From the NCBI RefSeq assembly GCF_000264295.1, contig NZ_AJXT01000003.1, positions 85,880 to 149,879 on the forward strand: DNA of 64,000 nucleotides, given 5' to 3'. Made by a program: the position numbers and the translations under genes. Source of the DNA: Rhodanobacter spathiphylli B39. Its GTDB lineage: Bacteria > Pseudomonadota > Gammaproteobacteria > Xanthomonadales > Rhodanobacteraceae. The notes beneath the pieces were generated by a model. That model ran no database searches, had not been told where the DNA came from, and was given only the letters and a program-made list of their open reading frames with translations. This document shows, piece after piece, positions 17,538-26,805 of the stretch; position 1 is the first letter of the stretch, and every line of letters begins with the position of its first letter.

Positions 17538-18530
17538 TTATTGATGAGGTGTTGCGGTATTCGCAAGCGTCGGCGCGGCAGCATGCGGCGGTAGAAGTCG
17601 CCCCTGCAGCAAGCGGATCAGCGTGCCGATTACCAGTACTGCCATTACGGCGTTGGCCAGAATGAAGACGGCTGGTGCCAGCAGCGGTATGGCCCCTTGG
17701 ACGCCGCGCAACGTCATCTGCATGGCACCGATCGCTATGGCGGTGACGCCAAAGCTGAAAGCCCAGTAGGACGGTGCGAACGGTTGATGAACGACCCACG
17801 GTATCAGCCGTGCCAGCATCAGCAACTGAAACAGCCCATAGCCCCACATTGTCTGCACAAACGGATCAGGCAAACCATGCGTGTTGGCAAGCCACGCAAC
17901 CGTGGCGACCGCGGGCGGTGCCAGTTGAATGCCCAGCGTGGGGCGCAATGGATCGGCCAGCGGCGGCCCCATCCACAGGCGCATCAGGATCACCGATTCC
18001 ATGACGACCCAGTTGAAGAAGCCGATGCCGAAGAACAGCAGCCCCCAGGAGCTGAAGCCGAGCACACCGGCAACGATGGCGCTGATCAGGTTGCCTGCCA
18101 CGGTTGGCAGGAACAGCACGGGCGTGTTCATGGCGATATCACGCCCACCACGCCACATGCCACCAGAATGAAAAACCCCGAAAACCAGCTGCCCGGCTGC
18201 ACCGATTGTGAGTGCTGCCACTGCAATACGATGCGCATGCGGTGCCAACACGATGCCCATGAGTGAGGTAGAGGCCGGAAGCAAACCGATGAAACAGCAC
18301 TGGATGGCATCGTGCAGCTCATCCAGTGCGTCCGCACGAGCAAACCACCACTTGCCGAGATAGGCGATGGTAATCGTGGCCCAGATCAGGGCACCGGCCA
18401 CCATGATGACTTCGCTGACCATGTCAGGAAGTCCCCATAAGGCAGCGCCGGCACGCCACGCGCTGCCGAGTGCGACCATACCGAGCACCATGCCGAAGTA
18501 CGCGGCGGGAATCGTTCGAAAAGCACGCAT
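17538..18530 (-). CDS. TehA/TDT-family membrane channel protein
   Basis: 330 residues with about ten hydrophobic segments. The opening IPAAYFGMVLGMVALGSAWR is the usual first helix of TehA (tellurite-resistance/dicarboxylate transporter family, relatives of plant SLAC1 anion channels). The start at 18530 follows GAGGAGA. It lies 36 bp after the AhpD-like gene on the same strand, so the two are probably cotranscribed. The transported anion is unknown. Confidence 0.85.
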   Translation of the reverse strand: MRAFRTIPAAYFGMVLGMVALGSAWRAGAALWGLPDMVSEVIMVAGALIWATITIAYLGKWWFARADALDELHDAIQCCFIGLLPASTSLMGIVLAPHAHRIAVAALTIGAAGQLVFGVFHSGGMWRGGRDIAMNTPVLFLPTVAGNLISAIVAGVLGFSSWGLLFFGIGFFNWVVMESVILMRLWMGPPLADPLRPTLGIQLAPPAVATVAWLANTHGLPDPFVQTMWGYGLFQLLMLARLIPWVVHQPFAPSYWAFSFGVTAIAIGAMQMTLRGVQGAIPLLAPAVFILANAVMAVLVIGTLIRLLQGRLLPPHAAAPTLANTATPHQ

Positions 18531-18566
18531 GCGGTTCTCCTCGGTGGTCGCGCCGGATCGGTGAAT

Positions 18567-18908
18567 TTACGTGGCGCCATATGCCTCCACGGCGTCCATA
18601 ACCCGGGATGAATAGACCATTGCCGCTCCGGCATTCAGCGCCACCGCGACACCGAGTGCCTCGGCAATCTCTTCGCGCGATGCACCGTGCTTCAGCGCCT
18701 CGGCGGTATGCACCGTGATACAGCCATCGCATTGACGGGTGACGGCTACGGCCAGTGCGATCAGCTCGCGCGTCTTCGCATCCAGCTGACTGGTTTTGTG
18801 GCCGGCTTTGGACAAGGTCTGGTAGCCGACGAGCGTGTCGGGGCTGAGCTTGCCGATCTCTCCAATGCGGCCCATCAATTGTTTGCGGTAGTTCTGCCAA
18901 TCGAGCAT
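18567..18908 (-). CDS. Carboxymuconolactone decarboxylase/AhpD-like protein
   Basis: 113 residues; start preceded by GAGGATT. The redox motif CDGCITVHTAEALKHGAS is the CxxC...H signature of AhpD-like carboxymuconolactone-decarboxylase-family proteins, which act as alkylhydroperoxidase partners or uncharacterised redox proteins. It is first of a two-gene unit with the TehA-like channel and lies downstream of an AraC regulator on the same strand. Confidence 0.88.
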   Translation of the reverse strand: MLDWQNYRKQLMGRIGEIGKLSPDTLVGYQTLSKAGHKTSQLDAKTRELIALAVAVTRQCDGCITVHTAEALKHGASREEIAEALGVAVALNAGAAMVYSSRVMDAVEAYGAT

Positions 18909-19129
18909 GGGGGAATCCTCGCGGTGCGTGCGGCGGTCGACGATTTTCCTGACCGGGTGCGCGAAGTATCACGGGCTGCATCGGCCTGACCAACACCCGA
19001 AAGAGGTAAGGTTTCGCACCACGTCGGAGCGGAAATATTCGCTCGTCAGGCAGCTCCAAGGTAAGCGCGATCCTCCTTTCGAGCAGAGGCGCTAGCCGGC
19101 GGTGAGCCAATCGAATGGCGACTTGCGGA

Positions 19130-19810
19130 TCAGTTCCGGTGGCCCGGATGAGCTGCTGTTCCAGGCGAGGCATCAGCGCAGTCGGGAACCACGCTTTTGC
19201 GCCACGCTCCTGGAGTGGTTCCAAGCCATTTCCTGAATACCCGGCACATATGCGCCTGTTCACAGAAGCCGCATTCCAGTGCTATCTCGCTGAGAGGAAA
19301 GTCGGTATCGCGAAGCATCGTCTTCGCCGCTTCGATGCGTTGCCTTGTCAGCCAGCGATGCGGCGGCAGGCCAACAGACTCCTTGAACAGGCGGGCAAAA
19401 TGTCCTTTCGACAACCTGCATGCGGCTGCGGCATGCGATACAGGACAATATTCGTCCAAGGCGTGAGCCAACAACGTCTGCGCCTTGTGAATCTGCCAGG
19501 TTGCCAAGCCGTATGCCCTGGCCTGGAAAGATGCGGACGTCGGCTGGTCGGGCACGTCTGCCGACGCGGTACCGATACCGCGCAATATCACCGGGGCTGA
19601 CAGAAGCGAACACCCTTGATCGTCACCTCGACGAAGCCAATACGGCAATGACCCATCCGGGATGACTGGGTCGGCGATATCTTCCCCTGCGCACGTCTCG
19701 ATGCGATGACGGCCGGCTCTTCGATGCGAGGTAGCTGCGGGTGGCCTGCGCTGGAACCTCTTTCCACCCGTTTCAGCATGCAGGTTGTCGAGGCACTTTC
19801 TATCGGGCAT
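19130..19810 (-). CDS. AraC-family transcriptional regulator (third of three)
   Basis: 226 residues from the ATG at 19810; in-frame extension by five codons from a TTG is possible. The C-terminal AraC domain is clear (AACRLSKGHFARLFKESVGL, then IALECGFCEQAHMCRVFRKW and TPGAWRK). The N-terminal half has no recognised ligand domain. The 221-bp gap to the AhpD/TehA pair on the same strand makes those genes plausible targets (inference). Confidence 0.82.
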   Translation of the reverse strand: MPDRKCLDNLHAETGGKRFQRRPPAATSHRRAGRHRIETCAGEDIADPVIPDGSLPYWLRRGDDQGCSLLSAPVILRGIGTASADVPDQPTSASFQARAYGLATWQIHKAQTLLAHALDEYCPVSHAAAACRLSKGHFARLFKESVGLPPHRWLTRQRIEAAKTMLRDTDFPLSEIALECGFCEQAHMCRVFRKWLGTTPGAWRKSVVPDCADASPGTAAHPGHRN

Positions 19811-20166
19811 GGCGACATCTCGCAACTGGCGTAAGCGGAAGGGTTTTTCAGGAAAGCTTTACCCGCTGTTCGGGCTTTGCTTGTCCGGCACGTCGACCAT
19901 AGATGTGATCGACGTGCTGCCGCGTCACCACTCGGATGGGTGCGCCACTACTACCAAAGAGTCATGAGGGATGTCTGCTGCCGTGGCTATGCACTTCGAT
20001 CATTCGGTGGAATGACCGCGCATCCACCATCACGTCACCCACTGATGTGCAAATCATCCAATAGTTTTCATCGCTACCGACCTAGCATCCGTATGCGGTT
20101 TGGAACTCTCAATTGATCGGAAGAAAGCAGCGCGACGCATGTCGCCCATGACCTGAGGAAACGACT
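19811..20166. other. Divergent non-coding region
   Basis: About 356 bp between the AraC gene and the divergent tautomerase gene. It presumably holds both promoters. No convincing gene or strong dyad was found. Confidence 0.4.
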
Positions 20167-20469
20167 ATGCCCTTTGTCAACGTAAAGATCGTGGATGGCG
20201 TCTTCACCAGCGAAGAGAAGCACGCAATGGCGAAGGAGCTCACTGAAGTGATGGTGAAGTACGAGGGTTCCGAAGCCTTCCGTGAAGTAGTGTGGGTTCT
20301 TATCGAGGAGCTCCATACGGATGGATGGCATATCGGCGGCCGCCCGTTCGCTGGCCCGAAATCGCTGATGGAGAACCTCGGCAATTCGAAGAAGATTTTC
20401 GAGATGATCGATGGTGCCCCGGCAAGCCGCGAAGAGTTCGCTGCGGTCATGCCTGCCCGAAGCAAATGA
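20167..20469 (+). CDS. 4-oxalocrotonate tautomerase-like protein
   Basis: 100 residues; start preceded by GAGGAAA. Pro-1 follows the initiator Met (MPFVNVKIVDG), the catalytic base of the tautomerase superfamily, and the early strand-helix pattern (SEEKHAMAKELTEVMVKYEG) fits. At 100 residues it is longer than the 62-residue classical enzyme and nearer to the tautomerase_2-like group. The next gene may start inside its stop codon. Confidence 0.82.
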   Translation: MPFVNVKIVDGVFTSEEKHAMAKELTEVMVKYEGSEAFREVVWVLIEELHTDGWHIGGRPFAGPKSLMENLGNSKKIFEMIDGAPASREEFAAVMPARSK

Positions 20470-21068
20470 GGCGTGCAGACATGAGCGCTGGTTCTCATCC
20501 CGAACGCGTGCACGCACGCATGGAATTCCGGCTGCCGTCTGTCGCGAATTCAGAAGGGTGTGAGGGTTGCCGGCTCACATCAAGGAGAGCTGGATCGGCC
20601 TCTTCGTCTGAAGATCTCCTGGCCAGGCGACTTCGCGTTGCGACGCGGGTCATGTCCATCGCATTGGCTTGCGCCGTTCCGACTTTTGCGTTGGCTGGCG
20701 GCAGTGGGCACTCCGCTTCAGGAGAGAGGACTCCAGCTTCCCAAGCCTTGCCGAAGGCACATCATGAGGCACCGTTCCTGGCGGCGAACGATGCCGCCAT
20801 GACAAAGATGATGAATGGCATGTCGGTACGGCCGAGTGGCGATATCGATCACGACTTCGTCGCGATGATGGTGCCTCACCATCAAGGTGCCATTGACATG
20901 GCGGTGGCCGAGCTTCGCTACGGTCACAACGAACGGCTCAGACGGCTTGCGCAGGAAATCATCGTGACGCAGCAACAGGAGATTGCCGCGATGCGCCTGG
21001 CGATCGGCGAGCCGCTTCCGCCCTCCCATGCTTCACCCACCCAGCCCCCACCCGTGTCCGATCACTAA
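20466..21068 (+). CDS. Exported DUF305 protein
   Basis: 200 residues if the ATG overlapping the previous stop (ATGA) is used. A shorter start near 20652 would put the hydrophobic segment SIALACAVPTFALAGG at the very N-terminus as a signal peptide, so the true start is uncertain. The conserved DUF305 core is DHDFVAMMVPHHQGAIDMA followed by QEIIVTQQQEIAAMR. Histidine and Met-rich members occur in metal-stress settings. Function is unproven. Confidence 0.75.
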   Translation: MRRADMSAGSHPERVHARMEFRLPSVANSEGCEGCRLTSRRAGSASSSEDLLARRLRVATRVMSIALACAVPTFALAGGSGHSASGERTPASQALPKAHHEAPFLAANDAAMTKMMNGMSVRPSGDIDHDFVAMMVPHHQGAIDMAVAELRYGHNERLRRLAQEIIVTQQQEIAAMRLAIGEPLPPSHASPTQPPPVSDH

Positions 21069-21126
21069 TGCATGCGGCGGTGTTGGCTCCATGCATGTTC
21101 GAGACAGTTTGGACGAGGAGTCGATT

Positions 21127-22599
21127 ATGAAATCCGTGATTTTTTCCATGGCGTTGCTCGCCTGCGCTTGTCTTGCCGGACTGCCGTACGCTCGTGCGGG
21201 TCAGGCTCCCGGCTCAGCAAGCGATCGTGACATTCCCATCAGTCATCGTGATCGCGTCTACGCGGCCGAGCAGTTCTCCAATACGGTGTCGGTGACGGAT
21301 CCTGTCGACAACCGATTGCTTGGTGTCATTCGCCTGGGAGACCCCTTGCCCGGAAACCTGAGTGCGCTTTACAAGGGGCAGCTGCTGGTACACGGAATGG
21401 GGTATTCCCCGGATCACCGGACGCTGGCGGTCGTATCGATCGGCAGCAATTCGGTGACCTTCATCGACACCACCACCAATGCCGTGAAGCACACGACCTA
21501 TGTGGGACGCTCGCCGCACGAGGCATTCTTCACGCCGGATGGTCGTGAGGTCTGGGTCACCATCCGAGGTGAGGATTACATCGACGTACTCGACGGCAAC
21601 ACCTACGCGGAAAAAACGCGGATCAAGGTTCCGGCCGGACCCGGCATGCAGATCTTCTCGCCGGACGGCAAGTACGGCTATGTCTGCTCGTCTTTCAATC
21701 CCGAGACAGACGTGATCGCAGTCGCCAATCACACCATCGTCGGCCGGGTCAAACAGGCAAGCCCTTTCTGCCCCAACATCGCAGCGACACCCGATGGAAA
21801 GCAGGTGTGGTTCACGTTGAAGGATATAGGCAAGGTGCAGGTCTTCGACGCCCGCCCACCGTTCGCGCTGCTCAAGACACTCGATACCGGACCGCTCACC
21901 AACCATGTGAATTTTGCACGCACAACGAAGGGCAGCTTCGCCTACGTGACGATTGGTGGTCCGAACCAGGTCAAGGTCTACCGTACGGACGATTTCGAGC
22001 AGGTCGCCACTATACCCGTCGGCAAGCTTCCGCATGGCTTGTGGCCTTCTGGTGATGGATCGCGGATCTATGTTGATCTGGAGAACGGCGATGCCGTGAC
22101 GGCCATCGATACGTTGACCAACAAGGTCATTGCGACAGTCCCGGTGGGACAGGCACCGCAAGCGCTGGTCTATGTCCCTGATGCGGTGCCCGCCGGCAAG
22201 GGCACACAAAATCTCCAGCCGCTGGGTCTGGCGGGTCAAGCCACGCATCTCATGCTTGCATCGCGTGCTGGCCATACCGTTAGCAGTGCCGAGGCACCGA
22301 CCAGCGTGTCCCTGTTTGATCAAGGCCTGACGCAGGTGCTTCAAGCGGTAGTCACGGACTTGCCGCCCAAGCAACCATATGTACTCGCCTTGGCGACGCG
22401 AGCGGACGGCACCGGTGCTCTGGTTCCCCTGGCGGCATTCAAGACCAATCCGGCTGGCTCCGCCGTCGTCAACGCAGTGGGGCCGATCCGCCAGGTCGTG
22501 CAGGAGGGTAATGCCGCGGTGGATCGGCGCTATCTGGTGATCGTCCCTGGAACCGCTGCGGCTCACGGCGCGCCGGTGCAGATACAGGTTTTCAGGTAA
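21127..22599 (+). CDS. Exported YncE-like beta-propeller protein
   Basis: 490 residues; start preceded by GAGGAG. A signal peptide spans about residues 1-24 (ends YARAG). The body consists of repeated propeller blades (VYAAEQFSNTVSVTD, FIDTTTNAVKHTTYVG, HEAFFTPDGREVWVT, IDTLTNKVIATVPVG), typical of seven-bladed YVTN/YncE-like proteins in the periplasm. About 120 C-terminal residues after the propeller form a further domain I do not recognise. Likely expressed with the DUF305 and tautomerase genes upstream. Confidence 0.85.
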   Translation: MKSVIFSMALLACACLAGLPYARAGQAPGSASDRDIPISHRDRVYAAEQFSNTVSVTDPVDNRLLGVIRLGDPLPGNLSALYKGQLLVHGMGYSPDHRTLAVVSIGSNSVTFIDTTTNAVKHTTYVGRSPHEAFFTPDGREVWVTIRGEDYIDVLDGNTYAEKTRIKVPAGPGMQIFSPDGKYGYVCSSFNPETDVIAVANHTIVGRVKQASPFCPNIAATPDGKQVWFTLKDIGKVQVFDARPPFALLKTLDTGPLTNHVNFARTTKGSFAYVTIGGPNQVKVYRTDDFEQVATIPVGKLPHGLWPSGDGSRIYVDLENGDAVTAIDTLTNKVIATVPVGQAPQALVYVPDAVPAGKGTQNLQPLGLAGQATHLMLASRAGHTVSSAEAPTSVSLFDQGLTQVLQAVVTDLPPKQPYVLALATRADGTGALVPLAAFKTNPAGSAVVNAVGPIRQVVQEGNAAVDRRYLVIVPGTAAAHGAPVQIQVFR

Positions 22600-22815
22600 G
22601 GATCTCCGCCAAGGCCGCGATATTTATGCCGATACGGAACAAGGTGTGTTCATGCAGGCATCCCTTCGCGGCGGCTGGAAGGAAATGGAGGGAGCCACAC
22701 GCTGCGCATACAATCCGTATGGCCGCGTAGGCTCGCCGGCCCAGTCGACTGCTGCTGGCGGGTTGATGCTCCTATACCCCCATTATTGTGCAGTATTCCG
22801 CATGAAGGCCAGATG

Positions 22816-23949
22816 CTAGGGCAGCACCACCGCAGGCTCGCGGATATATTGCGTCGAACCGCTTCGACTGGCCTCCTCGATCGCCGCGAGCAGTCGATGA
22901 CGGCGCAGGGCGTACTGGAAATCCGGCACCGTCCGGCTCCCCTCGCGAATGTCATGGGCGAGATGAGCGTAGGTGCGCAACACGTTCGCACCAATATCGC
23001 CTGACAGGCCACCCGGTTCGTGCGCATAGCTCTCGGGCAGTTCCAGACCCACAACCGTTGTCTGTTTACCCGAACCGCCAAGCAGCAGCAGATCGGCAAC
23101 TTGCAGGTTTCCGACGGACGAAGTGATGACCAGGTCGCCCTCCGTGCCGTTGATTTCCCAGCGTAGATTGTCGCCACGCGAAACTCCGCCACGATAGAAG
23201 ATCGAGGCGATGGCACCGCTCGCCAGTGTTCCCGAAATGGCAATCTGATCCGGCGTGGTGACGGGAACTTCGAGGCCATCTTCCGCTATCTGCACAGTCG
23301 AGCGCCGCACGGCGGTGGAAGCAGCCACCGAGACGAAATCGCCGAGCACGAAGTTCACTGCTTCCAGCGCATGGAGTGTGGGCACCGATAGCGTCGATGC
23401 TCCATTTGTGGCGTCGAACATGTAGGCATGTGCACGGTCGGTAACGCCGCCCCAGGCGATGCCGGAGCCGACCAGGGTCGTGCCGAGTACCTCACCGATA
23501 TAGCCATCGGTAACCAGGGTACGGGCATGCCGGACGGCTGGCGCGAAGCGTGCCTGCAGTCCGATCGCGGTTCTTGCATCAACCATCCGCGCGCGGTCGG
23601 CCAGATCGATCGCTTCGTCCAGATTTTTGCCCAGCGGCCATTCGCTGAGCACCATCCTGCCGGCATCGAGGGCCGCCGAAATCAAGGCGTGATGATGCGG
23701 CACCTTGACCGCGACGACCACCAGATCGACGTCGGGATGTGTAATCAGATCGACGGGGTCAGTGAAAGCTGGCACGCCAAAAGCTTCGGCGGCCGCGCGT
23801 GCCGACTCGGGTCGGCTGGTGCTTATCGCGCGCAGTTCATAGTCCGGCAAGGCCTGGATGGCCGGGATATGGGCAGCCATCGCCCACCCGGGGTTCAAGG
23901 GGCTCGCACCGATCACCCCGACACCGATCGCGTTCTTGATGATGCTCAT
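22816..23949 (-). CDS. Gfo/Idh/MocA-family oxidoreductase
   Basis: 377 residues. The N-terminal Rossmann fold reads IGVGVIGASPLNPGWAMAAH, with DVDLVVVAVKVPHHHALISAALDAGRMVLSEWPLGKN at the NAD-binding and active-site loop. The usual catalytic EKP motif is here SEWPLGKN. The C-terminal domain is of the GFO_IDH_MocA_C type. It is an NAD(P)-dependent dehydrogenase on a sugar or polyol, substrate unknown. It resembles fungal galactose-dehydrogenase-like proteins in that the first glycine motif is GASPLN rather than GxGxxG. Confidence 0.82.
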   Translation of the reverse strand: MSIIKNAIGVGVIGASPLNPGWAMAAHIPAIQALPDYELRAISTSRPESARAAAEAFGVPAFTDPVDLITHPDVDLVVVAVKVPHHHALISAALDAGRMVLSEWPLGKNLDEAIDLADRARMVDARTAIGLQARFAPAVRHARTLVTDGYIGEVLGTTLVGSGIAWGGVTDRAHAYMFDATNGASTLSVPTLHALEAVNFVLGDFVSVAASTAVRRSTVQIAEDGLEVPVTTPDQIAISGTLASGAIASIFYRGGVSRGDNLRWEINGTEGDLVITSSVGNLQVADLLLLGGSGKQTTVVGLELPESYAHEPGGLSGDIGANVLRTYAHLAHDIREGSRTVPDFQYALRRHRLLAAIEEASRSGSTQYIREPAVVLP

Positions 23950-24330
23950 GATCTACTTCCGGTCAGGTCGTTTTCAGCCGTTTGCGGCATGGCGATAGTG
24001 GCGTTGATGGTTCCGCCCAGTATCGCGCGCCACCCCAAACCGCTGAATACTCGAAAGAGGTAGGTATCTTCGGCAGCACCGAGGGCTCTAACGGTCGCGA
24101 CTCCTAGGAAAGAGGACCTTTCGTGATCGAGAGTCAAGAGTTTGCCATCGGCGACCACTGCATGCGTTGCCTCAACGACGGCCCTGATCACACCCGTTCC
24201 GGATGGATCGTTTAGCTGCCTGTGGTGGTGGCATCGAAGTGCAGGGAAGGGTCAAGTCAGTGCAAGAATGGAAAAGCCCGCAAGCGTCGCAACACCTAAT
24301 CTCGTGTTGTATCGAAACGAGGGCACACCG
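23950..24330. other. Non-coding region between divergent genes
   Basis: 381 bp upstream of both the Gfo/Idh/MocA gene and the small gene pair. Nothing coding is convincing. Promoters for both directions are expected here but not identified by eye. Confidence 0.4.
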
Positions 24331-24660
24331 ATGCATGCCAGCCGTGCGATCCGCTCCAGCAACAATATCTCCTTGCGCAAATTGTTGTGCGCGGCCTATC
24401 TGGCCGATCCTCGCGATCAACTGATTTCGCCGATCGGCGAGCGTGATTACAGCACCCTATTCGGCCGTATTCCGGTGGCATTGGCTGTACTTCGGATGGC
24501 GGCACAGATCGAGCCGGATCCGGCTGCGGTGATGCAGTGGTACCGCCACACCCGCATTACCGAACTTGGGTATCTCACGGCTGAACAATTGGTCGCGCTG
24601 GGCCGTGCGGAAGCGGTGATCACGTTCCTTCGCTCGGTGCGCGATGGTCGGCGCGACTGA
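24331..24660 (+). CDS. Small protein with possible MbcA/ParS-type C-terminus
   Basis: 109 residues from an ATG preceded by GAGGG. I do not recognise it firmly. Its C-terminal half (ITELGYLTAEQLVALGRAEAVITFLRSV) resembles the toxin-binding DUF2384 domain of MbcA/ParS/Xre antitoxins, in which a G-x-T-P-like turn is followed by a leucine-rich helix. The next gene has a similar C-terminal pattern and starts 53 bp downstream. No RES-domain toxin is visible beside them. Confidence 0.55.
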   Translation: MHASRAIRSSNNISLRKLLCAAYLADPRDQLISPIGERDYSTLFGRIPVALAVLRMAAQIEPDPAAVMQWYRHTRITELGYLTAEQLVALGRAEAVITFLRSVRDGRRD

Positions 24661-24712
24661 ATCCGTACGAGTGGCTATCCCAACTTCCAAAGGCCGCAGC
24701 AGGAGTCAACCC

Positions 24713-25030
24713 ATGCGCAAACCGCAGATCCGGCTTCAGAACATCGCCGATGACCTTGCCCGCATCAATGCCCAGCGCGACGCGTTGGTACTTGGCGCGC
24801 TTGAAGCCTTGGAATATGGACATGCGTCGCTGGTGCAAGTGCTGTTGGAGAAGGTAGGCAGTCGACAACGGGCGGCGTACTGGATGTGCCTGCGTCAGCG
24901 TGCACTGGGCGGCAGGAGTGCTTACGAACTGCTGGCCGATGGCGAAGAGGATAGCGTGTGGGATCTGTTGTCGGGTGCGGAACAGGTCGATACTTCACAT
25001 TCATTACGAGTACCCGTCCCTGCTGAATGA
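24713..25030 (+). CDS. Small protein, partner of the preceding gene
   Basis: 105 residues; ATG preceded by AGGAG. The N-terminal half is helical (LQNIADDLARINAQRDALVLGALEAL). The C-terminal RALGGRSAYELLADGEEDSVWDLL again recalls the DUF2384 turn and helix. Gene order and similarity of pattern suggest a pair derived by duplication and divergence (inference). Function unknown. Confidence 0.55.
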   Translation: MRKPQIRLQNIADDLARINAQRDALVLGALEALEYGHASLVQVLLEKVGSRQRAAYWMCLRQRALGGRSAYELLADGEEDSVWDLLSGAEQVDTSHSLRVPVPAE

Positions 25031-25162
25031 CCGCCTGCCGTAGCGATCTCACCGCAAAGTTGTGTGTGACTGATTTGCTGGCCAGAGCGACACTTCCCGT
25101 TGGAGGTTCGGCAAGTTCACTGCCTGAAGACGTTATGCACCGTCCAGACAACTGGAGGTTCT

Positions 25163-26542
25163 ATGAGTCAGCATTTTGATGCGGTCGTGATTGGTGCCGG
25201 GCAGGCGGGGCCGCCGCTCGCCGAGAGACTGGGCAAGGCGGGCAAGCGCGTTGCCGTGATCGAACGGAAGCTTGTGGGTGGCACCTGCGTCAACACCGGT
25301 TGCATTCCCACCAAGGCGATGGTGGCCAGCGCCTATGCGGCGCACATGACGCATCGCGCGCATGAATACGGTGTACTGCAAGCCTCGGATTCACAGGTTG
25401 ACATGCAGCGGGTATGGGAGCGCACGCAAGGCATTTCCGGCAAGGCACGCAACGGCGTCGACAGCTGGCTACGCAACATGGCCAATGTAACCCTGCTTGA
25501 AGGGCACGCACGGTTCGATTCAGCAACAACCCTGCGTCTGGGCGAAACCCTTATCAAGGCGGAATCGTTTTTCATCAATGTCGGCGGTCGTGCATCCGTG
25601 CCGGCATTTCCCGGCATCGATTCCGTGCCGTTTCTCACCAACACCGGGATGATGGGTCTGCGCGAATTACCAGAGCACCTGCTCATCGTCGGCGGTAGCT
25701 ACATCGGTCTGGAATTTGGCCAGATGTTTCGGCGCTTCGGCTCCAAGGTAACCATCGTCGAGCGGGCAACGTGCCTGTTGCCAAGAGAGGACGCGGACAT
25801 CTCCAAAGCCATTCTGGAACTGCTGCAGGACGAAGGTGTCACCGTTCATCTGGGCGCCGAGTGCATCGCACTGGCTGGAAAGGCCGGCGCAGTGAAGGTG
25901 AAGGCCGAAGGCAACCAGCTTTGCGAGAAGGCAGTGGGAACACACTTGCTGCTCGCCGTGGGGCGTCAACCCAATACGGATGACCTGGGCCTGGACAGAG
26001 CGGGGGTCGTCGCCGATGCCCGCGGTTACATCCAGGTGGATGAGCAGTGCAGAACCAATGTAGCGGGGATCTGGGCCATGGGTGATTGCAATGGGCGCGG
26101 GGCTTTTACCCACACGGCCTACAACGATTTCGAAATCGTCGCAGCGAATGTGCTGGATCAAGACCAGCGTCGCATTTCCGACCGCATCCCCGCCTACAGC
26201 CTGTTTACCGACCCGCCGCTGGCGCGGGTCGGTCTCACCGAACGGGAGGCACGGCAATCCGGTCGTGAAGTGCTGGTCGGTGTTCGGCCCATGTCGCGGG
26301 TGGGGCGCGCCATCGAGCGCGGCGAAACAGTCGGCTTCATGAAGGCGGTGGTCGACGGTGCCACGCAAGAGCTGCTTGGTGCAGCGATCTTCGGAGTGAA
26401 TGGGGACGAGGCCATTCATTGCTTGCTGGACGTGATGTACGCCAAAGCACCGTATACCGTGGTATCCCGCGCCGTGCATATTCATCCGACTGTTGCTGAA
26501 CTGTTGCCCACGGCGCTGCAAAGCCTTCATGCGAGCCGCTAA
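25163..26542 (+). CDS. FAD-dependent pyridine nucleotide-disulfide oxidoreductase (MerA-like)
   Basis: 459 residues; start preceded by TGGAGG. N-terminal FAD motif AVVIGAGQAGPPLAERL, redox-active GGTCVNTGCIPTKAM, NAD(P)-binding IVGGSYIGLEFGQMFRRFG, second FAD motif GIWAMGDCNGRGAFTHTAYND and dimerisation-domain HIHPTVAELLPT with the catalytic His-Glu pair. The N-terminal metal-binding domain and the C-terminal Cys pair of true mercuric reductase are absent, so a general disulfide or quinone reductase is more likely than mercury detoxification. Its stop codon directly abuts the first copy of the long repeat. Confidence 0.88.
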   Translation: MSQHFDAVVIGAGQAGPPLAERLGKAGKRVAVIERKLVGGTCVNTGCIPTKAMVASAYAAHMTHRAHEYGVLQASDSQVDMQRVWERTQGISGKARNGVDSWLRNMANVTLLEGHARFDSATTLRLGETLIKAESFFINVGGRASVPAFPGIDSVPFLTNTGMMGLRELPEHLLIVGGSYIGLEFGQMFRRFGSKVTIVERATCLLPREDADISKAILELLQDEGVTVHLGAECIALAGKAGAVKVKAEGNQLCEKAVGTHLLLAVGRQPNTDDLGLDRAGVVADARGYIQVDEQCRTNVAGIWAMGDCNGRGAFTHTAYNDFEIVAANVLDQDQRRISDRIPAYSLFTDPPLARVGLTEREARQSGREVLVGVRPMSRVGRAIERGETVGFMKAVVDGATQELLGAAIFGVNGDEAIHCLLDVMYAKAPYTVVSRAVHIHPTVAELLPTALQSLHASR

Positions 26543-26658
26543 AACTGTCCCGTTCAGTTACAGGGACGTCAAGGCGCCAGCAAAGCATTGTTTTTATTGA
26601 ATTAGCTGGAGTCAGCTAAAATTAGCAAACCCGAAGAATTCTTGCTAATCGAGGCAAC
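26543..26658. repeat. Dyad-rich direct repeat, copy 1
   Basis: The 73-bp core at 26586-26658 recurs at 32910-32982 with five mismatches. The 43 bp before it also resemble the other copy (AACTGTC...GTTACAGGGA, with a 7-base difference). Inside are two inverted repeats: TTAGCTG / CAGCTAA around a 4-base spacer (26602-26619), and ATTAGCAA / TTGCTAAT (26621-26628 and 26642-26649). The copy starts directly after the oxidoreductase stop codon and ends where the IS256-type remnant begins. It looks like a recombinase or transposase binding array, that is an att-like site or transposon end (inference). Confidence 0.75.
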
Positions 26659-26805
26659 CGTGGCTGGTTCCCGAACTACGAGGCACTGTTGAAATCGTTC
26701 TACTTGGCGCTTCGATCAATCAGCAAGAAATGGACGATTCCGATCAGTAACTGGAAGGCCGTCCTGAACCCATTTACGATCCGGTTCGAGGGGCGGCTCC
26801 CTTAG
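26653..26805 (+). pseudogene. IS256-family transposase, C-terminal remnant
   Basis: About 50 codons in frame to a TAG at 26803. GNRGWFPN, ALLKSFYLALRSISKKWT and NWKAVLNPFTIRF align with the last 50 residues of IS256-type transposases (pattern NRGHFPNDEAALK..YLALRN..KKW). Everything upstream of this, including all catalytic residues, is gone. The stop codon lies exactly at the left end of the following IS5-type element. Confidence 0.75.

Noticed and set aside
25163..26542. Mercuric reductase (mer operon)
   Set aside because: The protein lacks the N-terminal heavy-metal domain and C-terminal Cys pair, and no merR, merT or merP is nearby.
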